DNA from: Bacteroidota bacterium
Lineage (GTDB): Bacteria > Bacteroidota > Bacteroidia > Palsa-965
Assembly: GCA_020402865.1 (NCBI GenBank)
Contig: JADBYT010000013.1
Coordinates: 1-64,000, forward strand
Length of the DNA: 64,000 nt
Direction: 5' to 3'
The notes below the pieces were generated by a model. The model had not been told where the DNA came from. It made no database searches and saw only the letters and a program-made list of their open reading frames with translations. Position 1 is the stretch's first letter. The number at the start of each line of letters is the position of its first letter. The translations under genes were made by a program, and so were the position numbers. Below, piece by piece: positions 1 through 7,095 of the stretch.

Positions 1-96
1 AACGGCCAGCGGGGATTTTCTGCACTGGTCGTTTCGGCGGGCTCAACGGCCAGCGGGGCTTTCTGCACTGGTCGTTTCGGCGGGCTCAACGGCCAG
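1..96. repeat. Tandem repeat, unit 43-44 bp, at window edge
   Basis: Two near-identical copies (1-44 and 45-87) and the first nine bases of a third (88-96) follow head to tail. Each begins AACGGCCAGCGGGG and ends GGCGGGCTC; the copies differ by one substitution and one base of length. The array probably continues to the left of the window. No gene is seen in it, and it lies just past the stop of recR. Confidence 0.8.
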
Positions 97-122
97 AAAA
101 GAGGCACCGGAATGTACAATGG

Positions 123-746
123 CTATTTCACCTGAAACGTGCGCTCGTAGGGCACGCGGTTTACGATGGAGCGGCCGAGCGTCACTTCATCGGCATATTC
201 CAGCTCGTCGCCGATGGCGATGCCGCGGGCGATGGTGCTGACGGGAATGTTGAAATCCTTGAGGCGGCGATAGATGTAGAAGTTGGTAGTATCGCCTTCC
301 ATGGTGGTGCTGAGCGCCATTACAATTTCGTGTACGGTGCCGCTTTGCACGCGCTCTACGAGCGAATCAATATGCAAATCGTTGGGGCCGATGCCGTCCA
401 TGGGTGAAATGATGCCGCCGAGCACGTGATAGACGCCGGTATATTGCTGTGTGTTTTCGATGGCCATTACATCGCGCACATCTTCCACCACGCAAATGAG
501 GCCATGATCGCGTTTGGTATTGGCGCAGATGCTGCATTGATCGGTATCACTGATGTTGTGGCAGGTGCGGCAATACTTGAGTTCTTCGCGCAGGCGGATG
601 AATGTGTTACCGAATTTGCGCACGGCCTCTGTATCCTGCCGGAGCAGATGCAACACATAACGCAGCGCCGTTTTGCGCCCCACGCCCGGCAAGGAGGCCA
701 ATGCCTCTACCGCTTCTTCCACCAGCTTCGACGGGTAATTGATCAT
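123..746 (-). CDS. recR: Recombination mediator protein RecR
   Basis: RecR acts with RecO (and RecF) to load RecA at single-stranded gaps during recombinational DNA repair in the cytoplasm. The 207-residue product has the family layout in order: helix-hairpin-helix (LPGVGRKTA, about 19-28), a four-cysteine zinc finger (Cys 59, 62, 71, 74; CRTC and CSIC), a Toprim domain beginning ICVVEDVRD (about 85), and the conserved C-terminal tail ending near [11 protein letters not shown]. The usual length is about 200 residues. I start at ATG 746 ([16 protein letters not shown]), because the longer frame to 782 adds residues unlike other RecR proteins. It stands alone; the next gene upstream is more than 500 bases away across a repeat region. 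Confidence 0.96.
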   Translation of the reverse strand: MINYPSKLVEEAVEALASLPGVGRKTALRYVLHLLRQDTEAVRKFGNTFIRLREELKYCRTCHNISDTDQCSICANTKRDHGLICVVEDVRDVMAIENTQQYTGVYHVLGGIISPMDGIGPNDLHIDSLVERVQSGTVHEIVMALSTTMEGDTTNFYIYRRLKDFNIPVSTIARGIAIGDELEYADEVTLGRSIVNRVPYERTFQVK

Positions 747-806
747 GACGTGTAAAGATAAGACATACCCGTTTAGCGGCACGTGCCAAAGATCATGAGT
801 TCTGAA

Positions 807-1009
807 CAGCCGGGCTGTGAATTGCGGGCTTAGCGTGCATGTTTACGGCGATGCCGAGAACACAGGCAAAGGCGCAGCTGCGTGAGGGATGGAGGCGGCA
901 GCTTTTGTGGCGCACGGCGATGTGATGCCATAGCGAGGAGGCGGTAGCCCCCGCAGCATGAGCAGCACACGCCGGGCGGCGCAAAACTATAGCCGACAGC
1001 CCGGTGCTG
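807..1009. repeat. Structured intergenic element with inverted ends
   Basis: CAGCCGGGCTGT at 807-818 is nearly complementary to ACAGCCCGGTGCTG at 996-1009, enclosing about 180 bases with segments such as GAGGGATGGAGGCGGC and CATAGCGAGGAGGCGG. There is no convincing coding potential. I recall similar segments between genes in other Bacteroidota, so it is probably a dispersed intergenic repeat, but copy number cannot be checked here. Confidence 0.45.
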
Positions 1010-1051
1010 TTTGCGGTGCACATTGCCTTTGATGCAGCATGCAAACAGCAC
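1004..1051. repeat. Hairpin, 11-bp stem
   Basis: GTGCTGTTTGC (1004-1014) and GCAAACAGCAC (1041-1051) form a perfect 11-bp stem with a 26-base loop, overlapping the right end of the preceding element. Confidence 0.6.
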
Positions 1052-1080
1052 ACGCCCCCCATCCCCGCAACAGCGCGATG

Positions 1081-1171
1081 CTCGCGCTGCGCGACCCAAT
1101 CCCGCGCTGCGCGACCCAATCCCGCGCTGCGCGACAAAATCCCGCGCTGCGCGACCCAATCCCGCGCTGCG
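1081..1171. repeat. 20-bp tandem repeat, about 4.5 copies
   Basis: The unit CCCGCGCTGCGCGACCCAAT repeats from 1081 to 1171: copies at 1081, 1101, 1121 (with an AAAAT ending), 1141, and a partial copy at 1161. The unit itself contains the self-complementary core GCGCTGCGC. It lies in a non-coding stretch and is a likely site of copy-number change. Confidence 0.85.
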
Positions 1172-1262
1172 TTAAGCAGCCGCCGCATCAGCACGATACT
1201 CGCGCAGCAGTACCTACGCTCCGGTAACTATGAAGGAATTCCTGCTCTGTCACATCAAGCAG

Positions 1263-1315
1263 AGCTCTGTCACATCGAGCCCCCGCAAACGTTGCGGGAG
1301 GAGATGTGTCAGAGC
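1263..1315 (-). terminator. Long imperfect hairpin at gene end
   Basis: AGCTCTGTCACATC (1263-1276) pairs with GATGTGTCAGAGCT (1302-1315) with one mismatch; inside it CCCGCAA pairs with TTGCGGG. The stem covers the stop codon of the minus-strand gene ending at 1309. It may end transcription of that gene or be another dispersed palindromic repeat; there is no clear T-run. Confidence 0.5.
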
Positions 1316-1842
1316 TTCCCCAGCAACAATTTAAGATGCGCCGCATCTTCCACTTCGGCCACCGGCGAAAGCTCAAGTTGCGCGCGCACAGCATTGAGCG
1401 CATGCGTATCGGGCAATGCCGTGCTGTGCGAAGTGGCGCGCCAAAGCAACGCCGTTTTAAGCACATTGGCTTTGGCACGAAACGTAAACGCCGCACCGCG
1501 CCCGGGATGGATGTGGATGTAACGCTCATACGTATCGCCCGGACGAAGCACCCAGCGCGATTTATCGGTGAGCGTAAGCTCGCGGTAGCCGGCGGTGCCA
1601 ATCCACGCCATAAATTCGGGCCGGCCGAAATGGCCTGCTGCAGTGAGCTGCGACTGAATTCCGGCTGCAATTTCGGAAGGTGAAAATTGCCCTTCATACA
1701 CATCCATTACCGATGTGCCCAGCTGCAGGAGTTCGTGGAGCTGCGCCGCGGCATTGGTGAACTGTGCAATCCACGCACGCTGCACCTGCACATGATGCTT
1801 GAGCGCATTGTAGCGAAACGGAACAGGAACAGACTCGCTCAT
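1309..1842 (-). CDS. Conserved-looking protein of unknown function (177 aa)
   Basis: I do not recognise this family. The product is a soluble protein without signal peptide or membrane segment. The first half is predicted helical (KHHVQVQRAWIAQF, AAAQLHELLQL). The middle, around 75-125, is rich in aromatic residues and looks like beta strands (FMAWIGTAGYRELTL, RYIHIHPGR). It begins 2 bases after the stop of the 86-residue gene at 1845-2105, so the two are almost certainly co-transcribed. Its stop codon lies inside a long hairpin. Confidence 0.75.
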   Translation of the reverse strand: MSESVPVPFRYNALKHHVQVQRAWIAQFTNAAAQLHELLQLGTSVMDVYEGQFSPSEIAAGIQSQLTAAGHFGRPEFMAWIGTAGYRELTLTDKSRWVLRPGDTYERYIHIHPGRGAAFTFRAKANVLKTALLWRATSHSTALPDTHALNAVRAQLELSPVAEVEDAAHLKLLLGKL

Positions 1843-1844
1843 AT

Positions 1845-2105
1845 TCAGGACAATTCAGTAAGGCGGATGAAACGCTGACCCAGCCAGCGGTCGAGATCCT
1901 TTTCGTTTTGAATAATACGCATTACGAGCGGTTCATCGTCGGGATTGGGATATTCGAGCTGAAGTGTATTGTCCATTCGCAACTCATACCGCATGGTGGA
2001 AATGGCAGCCTGCAAACGCTGAAGCGCACCTGCATCGTTGCGGGTGAAGGCCTGACGGTAATCATCTTCGAGCTGTGCAAGGTCTTTGCGGACGGGTGTT
2101 GCCAT
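1845..2105 (-). CDS. Small protein of unknown function (86 aa)
   Basis: This small, charged, mainly helical protein starts MATPVRKDLAQLEDDY. A central stretch (RMDNTLQLEYPNPDDEPLV) looks like a strand pair, and a conserved-looking tail ends RWLGQRFIRLTELS. There is no signal peptide. It lies directly upstream of the 177-residue unknown gene with a 2-base gap, which suggests the two products act together. The region upstream holds two palindromic repeat elements, so any promoter must lie in or close to them. Confidence 0.7.
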   Translation of the reverse strand: MATPVRKDLAQLEDDYRQAFTRNDAGALQRLQAAISTMRYELRMDNTLQLEYPNPDDEPLVMRIIQNEKDLDRWLGQRFIRLTELS

Positions 2106-2129
2106 ACTGCGCTAAGGTCGGGAATTCTC

Positions 2130-2299
2130 TTAGAAACTGTCCAAATTTTATCCTTCGGTTTTGTTATGGCCCATTTTCCTTCATACTTCGTTGGTCTTTT
2201 TGCCCGTATCTATCTCCGATATGGGCTGCAAAAACCGCCTCGTCTGAAGAAAAATGGACGCATAACAAAATTCAAAAACAAAATTTGGACAGTTTCTAA
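2130..2299. repeat. MITE-like imperfect palindrome, 170 bp
   Basis: The left end TAGAAACTGTCCAAATTTT (2131-2149) is perfectly complementary to 2280-2298. Complementarity continues inward, imperfectly, through TTTTGTTATGG / ATAACAAAA and TTTTTGCCCGTATC / GATATGGGCTGCAAAAA nearly to the centre at about 2214. The whole element can fold into one long hairpin. There is no transposase gene, which fits a non-autonomous MITE-like or RAYT/REP-like element. Confidence 0.75.
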
Positions 2300-2386
2300 A
2301 ACAAAAACAAAATTTGTGTGGGTTAAGACCTGCGAGGTCTTTGAGACCTCGCAGGTCTGGCTGTAGTATAATTTTGTTTTTGTTTT
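2298..2386. repeat. Second palindromic element with GC-rich core hairpin
   Basis: Perfect 17-bp inverted ends (AAAACAAAAACAAAATT at 2298-2314 and its complement at 2370-2386) flank a core hairpin: AGACCTGCGAGGTCT (2326-2340), loop TTG, AGACCTCGCAGGTCT (2344-2358). It abuts the preceding palindrome exactly. I recall the core as a frequent dispersed palindrome in Bacteroidota genomes. Confidence 0.8.
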
Positions 2387-2410
2387 ACGGCAAGTGATTA
2401 ATTTTAGCTG

Positions 2411-2725
2411 ATGGATGTATGCAACAATAACCCCAACAGCCGCCGCTGGTGTGAAATGATGCAAAGGAATTGCAGCGATGATTACAACAATGCAGATACA
2501 CCGATTTATATCAGCTATAAGTTCAATGAGTTTGGATTGAAAATAATGGATGGCGGCTCATCCTACATTCTGATAAGTCATTGTCCGTTTTGCGGGACAA
2601 AGTTGCCGGAATCGTTGCGGGATAAATGGTATGCTGAAATGGATAAACGTGGAATTGATACGTGGGCGGATGAGATACCGGAGGCGTATAAGACGGATGC
2701 GTGGTACCGCAATGAAGCAGAATAA
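2411..2725 (+). CDS. DUF6980-like small cysteine protein
   Basis: The 104-residue soluble protein has two cysteine clusters: an N-terminal WCEMMQRNC (about 13-21) and HCPFCGTKLPESLRDKW (about 57-73). The rest, DGGSSYILISHCPFCG followed by a tryptophan-rich acidic tail, resembles the DUF6980 family, small proteins with a zinc-ribbon-like CPxCG knuckle and no assigned function. This family call is from memory of its consensus. The gene lies just downstream of two palindromic elements and next to an AT-rich gene, so it may belong to a small acquired island. Confidence 0.65.
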   Translation: MDVCNNNPNSRRWCEMMQRNCSDDYNNADTPIYISYKFNEFGLKIMDGGSSYILISHCPFCGTKLPESLRDKWYAEMDKRGIDTWADEIPEAYKTDAWYRNEAE

Positions 2726-2887
2726 TTTTTGGTTTATTAAAATTGGTTTATTAATTTATCAGATCTTAATCGTTGTGTTGGAATTTATTTCAGCTCAAAG
2801 GTTGTTTTGATAGAAGAATTAACATGAAGGCTGTTTATCCCAATTGACGAATTTTCTATCTGTTGAATTTTATTCAACGAAATTTTC

Positions 2888-3583
2888 ATGATGAAGAAAT
2901 ATAGTTTGCTGGCTTTTTTGCTATTTATTGGGTTTGAAGTTAAAGCCATTGGTGATACTGTTATTGCAGTTATTTCTCATCAACAATTTAAACGACACAT
3001 TATAGATGAAATAGGCGGTATTTCTAATTTTTATTTAAAGGGAGATACTTTAGTTTGGGGGCAAAAAATTTACTTAGCACCTCGTGACACCGGCTTAGTT
3101 CGCAGAACAGAATTATTTCACAAGTCTTGTTTTGGTAAATATTTTATTTTTAAAACACGCTCTGGAATTAAAGTAGCAGAAGGGCGCTGGTTTATAGAGT
3201 CATTTATTGGTCCGTTTAAAGCATATCATAAAAACGGTAAAATTAAAGAAGAGGGCACTTTTAGCGCTGACACTGCGCGTAAACCGATTGGTATTTGGCA
3301 TTACTATTCGAGAAAAGGTGTAAGGTACAAATCGGTTAATTTTTCAAGTGTAAATACGTTCTCGAAGTATAATCGATCTTTTGTCAATCGCGCTTTTGAG
3401 ACAAGTAATAAAAATCTGTGCTACTTCACTCACATTGATATAAAACTTTTTTTAACCAGAGAGGCATTCCCTGTTTTCATCATTTCTCCCGATCTTCGCC
3501 CCACACTGCAATGGCCACCGATTTCCCGATACACGATATACTGCCCGAAGTACTTGAGGCTTTGGAGAAACACCGCACCGTAA
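2888..3583 (+). CDS. Secreted MORN-repeat-like protein, probably degenerate C-terminus
   Basis: The start (MMKKYSLLAFLLFIGFEVKA) is a good signal peptide, so the product is exported. At about 105-150 there is a MORN/YwqK-like repeat (GPFKAYHKNGKIKEEGTF, then PIGIWHYYSRKGVRYKSVNF). The frame runs 73 bases into hrpB, and the last 75 or so residues do not resemble a real domain. The true C-terminus has probably been lost by frameshift or truncation. The gene is visibly more AT-rich than hrpB and its other neighbours, which suggests recent acquisition or decay. Confidence 0.55.
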   Translation: MMKKYSLLAFLLFIGFEVKAIGDTVIAVISHQQFKRHIIDEIGGISNFYLKGDTLVWGQKIYLAPRDTGLVRRTELFHKSCFGKYFIFKTRSGIKVAEGRWFIESFIGPFKAYHKNGKIKEEGTFSADTARKPIGIWHYYSRKGVRYKSVNFSSVNTFSKYNRSFVNRAFETSNKNLCYFTHIDIKLFLTREAFPVFIISPDLRPTLQWPPISRYTIYCPKYLRLWRNTAP

Positions 3584-6003
3584 TTTTGCAGGCACCTCCG
3601 GGCGCAGGAAAAAGTACGGTGCTGCCACTGCATTTACTGAAAGCCGACTGGTTAGGCACACAGAAAATACTGATGCTTGAACCGCGCCGCCTTGCTGCGC
3701 GCGGCGTGGCGCAGCGGCTTGCGGCACAGCTTGATGAACATGTGGGTGAGACGGTTGGCTTTCGGGTGCGGTTTGAAAATCAGGTGTCGGCGCGGACGCA
3801 GTTGGAGGTGCTTACCGAAGGAATTTTAACGCGAAGGCTGCAAACCGATTCATCGCTTGAGGGTGTGGGGCTGGTGATTTTTGATGAATTTCACGAGCGG
3901 AGTCTGCATGCCGATCTGGCACTGGCTTTGTGCCGCGAGGTGCAGGATGTGCTGCGCGATGATTTGCGCATACTTATTATGTCGGCCACGCTGGATGCGG
4001 CTTCGCTTTCGGGGCTGCTGGGTAATGCGCCGGTGCTTACGAGCGAAGGCCGGCAGTATCCGGTGGCGCTGCACTACCGTGCGCCCGACGTGGATGCGCG
4101 CCTGCACGAGGCCATGGCCGATGCGGTGCGTAAAGCGGTGCGTGAATTTGAAGGCGATGTGCTGGCCTTTTTGCCCGGCACGGCAGAGATACACCGCACA
4201 CAGGAAATACTGGAGCGCACGCTGCCGGATTTTCGCATTTATCCGCTTTACGGCGATTTGCCCCTGCGCGAACAACAGGAAGCACTGTTGCCCGATGCAC
4301 ACGGGCAACGCAAAATTGTGCTGGCCACTTCTATTGCCGAAACCAGTTTGACCATAGAAGGCATAGGCATTGTGGTGGACAGCGGCTATGCACGTGTGCC
4401 TAAGTTTGATGTGCGCAGCGGCTTAACCCGTCTTGAAACGGTGCGTGTAACCATTGATGCCGCCGACCAGCGCGCCGGCCGTGCAGGCCGTTTGGGTCCG
4501 GGCGTGGCGGTGCGGCTGTGGAGCGAAACCACCCAGCGCGGACTTACCAAACAACGCGTGCCCGAATTGCTGGAAGCCGATCTGGCACCGCTTATGCTTG
4601 AACTGGCGCAATGGGGCGTGAGCAATGTAAACGACCTGAGCTGGCTTACACCGCCGCCGGCTGCCGCTGTGAAACAGGCTGTGGATTTGCTGGTGCAGCT
4701 GGATGCGCTTGATGAGCAGCACAAGATTACGCCGCGCGGCAAAGAAATGCTGCGTATGCCGGCGCATCCGCGCATTGCGCATTTGCTGCTTGAAAGTGTG
4801 CCGCAAAAGCAGGAAGCACTGGCCGCCGATGTGGCTGCACTGCTGGAAGAACGCGACCCTTTTCAGCGCGGCGCCGAAAGCCAGGCCGATCTTGTGCTGC
4901 GTGTGGAGGCCTTGCGGCGGTGGCGAAATAAAGATTACGTGCAGGCCGAGCGTGCGCGTCTTGAACGTATTGAAAAACTGGCGCAGCAATGGCGCAAGCT
5001 GCTGGGCGTGAAAGCAGAAAACGAATTGCCTGCGCACACGGCTGTGGGGCTGCTGCTTGCGGCGGCTTACCCGGAACGCATTGCACGGCGTTTGGAGCAG
5101 AACGGACGTTACCGGCTGGCAAACGGACGCACGGCACGCGTGCAGCAAAACGATCCGCTGGGCGATGAAGAATGGCTGGCGGTGGCGCACCTTGATGCAG
5201 GCAGCAGCGGTGAAGGAAAAATTTTTCTGGCCGCTCCGCTTGATCCGGCCGATGTGCTGCACACCGCAAAGCCACGCCGCAATGTAAGCTGGGATGCACA
5301 GAAAGGCGAACTGGTGGCCCGCACCGAAATGCGCATTGGCGAAATGGTGGCCGCCAGTACACCGCTGAAAGACATTACCGATGATGAACGGCAGCGCATT
5401 CTGCTTGAAGTGGTGCGCAGCGAAGGCCAGCGCCTGTTTAACTGGAATGAAGCCATTGAACAATGGCAGGCGCGGGTAATGTGTGTGCGCAAATGGAGAA
5501 GTGATGATGAATGGCCCGATGTAAGCACGGATGCTTTGCTGCAAAGTGCCGGAGAATGGCTGCTGCCGTGGCTTACACAAATTCGCCGCCGCGACGATTT
5601 TAAACGTGTGGAGCTGTTGCCGCTTTTGCAAAACAGGCTCCCGTGGGAATTGCAGCAGCAGCTCGACAAACTTGCGCCCGAAAAAATTACCGTGCCCAGC
5701 GGTTCGCAAATTGCACTCACCTACGCGCCCGATGGCAGTGCACCCGTGCTGGCAGTACGACTGCAGGAACTTTTTGGCCTGCCCGAAACACCCGCCATAA
5801 ACGAAGGCCGCACGCGGGTAATGATTCACCTGCTTTCGCCCGCCTACCGGCCTGTGCAGGTAACGCAGGATTTGCGCAGCTTCTGGCAAAATACGTATCA
5901 GGAAGTACGCAAAGAACTGCGCATACGCTATCCCAAACACCACTGGCCCGAAGATCCGTGGACGGCAGAAGCGGTGAGGGGCGTGAAACGGAAGCCGCAG
6001 TAA
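3511..6003 (+). CDS. hrpB: ATP-dependent helicase HrpB
   Basis: HrpB is a DEAH/RHA-type ATP-dependent RNA helicase of largely unknown substrate. The 830-residue product shows the superfamily 2 motifs in order: Walker A APPGAGKST (about 29-37), the family's DEFH box in VIFDEFHERS (about 124), motif III MSATLD, ATSIAETSLTI, and motif VI DQRAGRAGR. A helicase-associated domain and the long HrpB C-terminal region (ending near the HHWPEDPW element) follow. Length matches the family (about 820-850). The start at 3511 gives MATDFPIHDILPEVLEAL, as in homologues, although an upstream reading frame overlaps it. Nearby genes do not look functionally linked. Confidence 0.96.
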   Translation: MATDFPIHDILPEVLEALEKHRTVILQAPPGAGKSTVLPLHLLKADWLGTQKILMLEPRRLAARGVAQRLAAQLDEHVGETVGFRVRFENQVSARTQLEVLTEGILTRRLQTDSSLEGVGLVIFDEFHERSLHADLALALCREVQDVLRDDLRILIMSATLDAASLSGLLGNAPVLTSEGRQYPVALHYRAPDVDARLHEAMADAVRKAVREFEGDVLAFLPGTAEIHRTQEILERTLPDFRIYPLYGDLPLREQQEALLPDAHGQRKIVLATSIAETSLTIEGIGIVVDSGYARVPKFDVRSGLTRLETVRVTIDAADQRAGRAGRLGPGVAVRLWSETTQRGLTKQRVPELLEADLAPLMLELAQWGVSNVNDLSWLTPPPAAAVKQAVDLLVQLDALDEQHKITPRGKEMLRMPAHPRIAHLLLESVPQKQEALAADVAALLEERDPFQRGAESQADLVLRVEALRRWRNKDYVQAERARLERIEKLAQQWRKLLGVKAENELPAHTAVGLLLAAAYPERIARRLEQNGRYRLANGRTARVQQNDPLGDEEWLAVAHLDAGSSGEGKIFLAAPLDPADVLHTAKPRRNVSWDAQKGELVARTEMRIGEMVAASTPLKDITDDERQRILLEVVRSEGQRLFNWNEAIEQWQARVMCVRKWRSDDEWPDVSTDALLQSAGEWLLPWLTQIRRRDDFKRVELLPLLQNRLPWELQQQLDKLAPEKITVPSGSQIALTYAPDGSAPVLAVRLQELFGLPETPAINEGRTRVMIHLLSPAYRPVQVTQDLRSFWQNTYQEVRKELRIRYPKHHWPEDPWTAEAVRGVKRKPQ

Positions 6004-6048
6004 ACAGCACTTGCATGTTACTTATTTCGTGTTGATCGTTATAGTGAT

Positions 6049-6513
6049 ATGCGCACACACCTTATTATTCTATTCTTGCTGTTTACCGCTGGACGCATTA
6101 AAGCGGATACACTAACGCTGTATCTCGAGTTCAGTCTTGAAAGCAACGAGCGGCTTGTAATTATGTCCGAAACAAAATGCCTTTATCAGTCGCGTGAGAA
6201 GGTGAGTTACCTGTTTGATAGTGTGAAATTGTTTGTGGATTCAGTAAACGGGGCAGACAGGTTGCAGATTTATATTGTACGTAACCGGCTTTTGGGTGGA
6301 AAATGGGAGCCGGTGCATTACAACATCCAATCCTTAAAGGAATTTAAACATGTGTTGCTATTTCAACGCACGTACCGTAAACGTGTGCATGTAGCTGCGA
6401 CTTACTATTTAAGGGAACCGTTGAAAGAAGGTATTTCCATTCATTGCGGTTACCGTCGTTTCTGGTTTTTCCGCAAGATGATTCACCGTATTCGTTTCTG
6501 GTTAGAAACGTAA
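6049..6513 (+). CDS. Secreted protein of unknown function (154 aa)
   Basis: The N-terminus MRTHLIILFLLFTAGRIKA is a signal peptide, so the protein is probably periplasmic or surface-exposed. The rest is beta-rich (TLTLYLEFSLESNERLVI, RLQIYIVRNRLLGG) and ends in a basic, aromatic tail (YRRFWFFRKMIHRIRFWLET). I recognise no family. It follows hrpB by 45 bases and is closed by a strong hairpin at 6520-6548. Confidence 0.65.
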   Translation: MRTHLIILFLLFTAGRIKADTLTLYLEFSLESNERLVIMSETKCLYQSREKVSYLFDSVKLFVDSVNGADRLQIYIVRNRLLGGKWEPVHYNIQSLKEFKHVLLFQRTYRKRVHVAATYYLREPLKEGISIHCGYRRFWFFRKMIHRIRFWLET

Positions 6514-6519
6514 AAAAAT

Positions 6520-6548
6520 AAATCCCGGACAAATTGAGCCCGGGATTT
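6520..6548. terminator. Bidirectional terminator hairpin
   Basis: AAATCCCGG (6520-6528) pairs with CCGGGATTT (6540-6548). A-rich sequence lies on the left and T-rich on the right, and the hairpin stands between convergent genes ending at 6513 (+) and 6562 (-). Confidence 0.85.
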
Positions 6549-6561
6549 AATTACTGCGGTA

Positions 6562-6894
6562 TTATCCGTTTGAGGCGTCGATGAGCAAACCGGTTTTGGC
6601 CTGAGTAACGGTAATGGTGTTGTTTGTGTTAAACAAATCATCCACAAATCCGCCACGGCTGATCACCTGCCAGTTGCCTTCGAGCAGGCTGGTGCCATCG
6701 GTTTTAGAAGAGGCCGTCATGCCGTTCATAAACGGATTCTGGTCGTTACCATAAGTTACTGTCTGCGACTGTCCGGCAGGGATTTCAAACATTACGGGCG
6801 GGCCCGACTGTTGAGGATTTGAGCCGATGCGCGGTGTGATTGAGCCGACCAGCAGTGAGCTGGTTTTGTTTACGATGTTTTTAATTCCTGACAT
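6562..6894 (-). CDS. Small unknown beta-rich protein (110 aa)
   Basis: The 110-residue protein has no signal peptide. Its sequence is rich in Gly, Ser, Thr and Asn: MSGIKNIVNKTSSLLVGSI, then an apparent beta-sandwich with PPVMFEIPAGQSQTVTYG and GNWQVISRGGFVDDLF. The composition resembles small cytolysin or lectin-like folds, but I see no diagnostic motif and assign no function. It lies downstream of the KAP NTPase gene on the same strand, with a 200-base AT-rich gap that could hold its own promoter. Confidence 0.6.
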   Translation of the reverse strand: MSGIKNIVNKTSSLLVGSITPRIGSNPQQSGPPVMFEIPAGQSQTVTYGNDQNPFMNGMTASSKTDGTSLLEGNWQVISRGGFVDDLFNTNNTITVTQAKTGLLIDASNG

Positions 6895-7095
6895 GGGTTT
6901 TAATTTTTAAAGTGGATAAAATTGATTTAATTCAATAAAATACATCCGGTGATATTCACAATTGCGCTGCGGATACTGCTCATTGAACAGTACAAATAGA
7001 GTAAAAGAAGAAAGGAAAAAACAGCGCGGAAAGACGCAATTTCAATTTGCGTAGTTTTGCGCAAAGGCTGTTGAAAACCCGAATGTCTTTTTCGG

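Noticed and set aside
4423-5943. Long open frame (506 codons) antisense to hrpB
   Set aside because: It lies wholly inside hrpB, on the opposite strand, and its translation has no recognisable domain; it is a shadow of the GC-biased coding strand.
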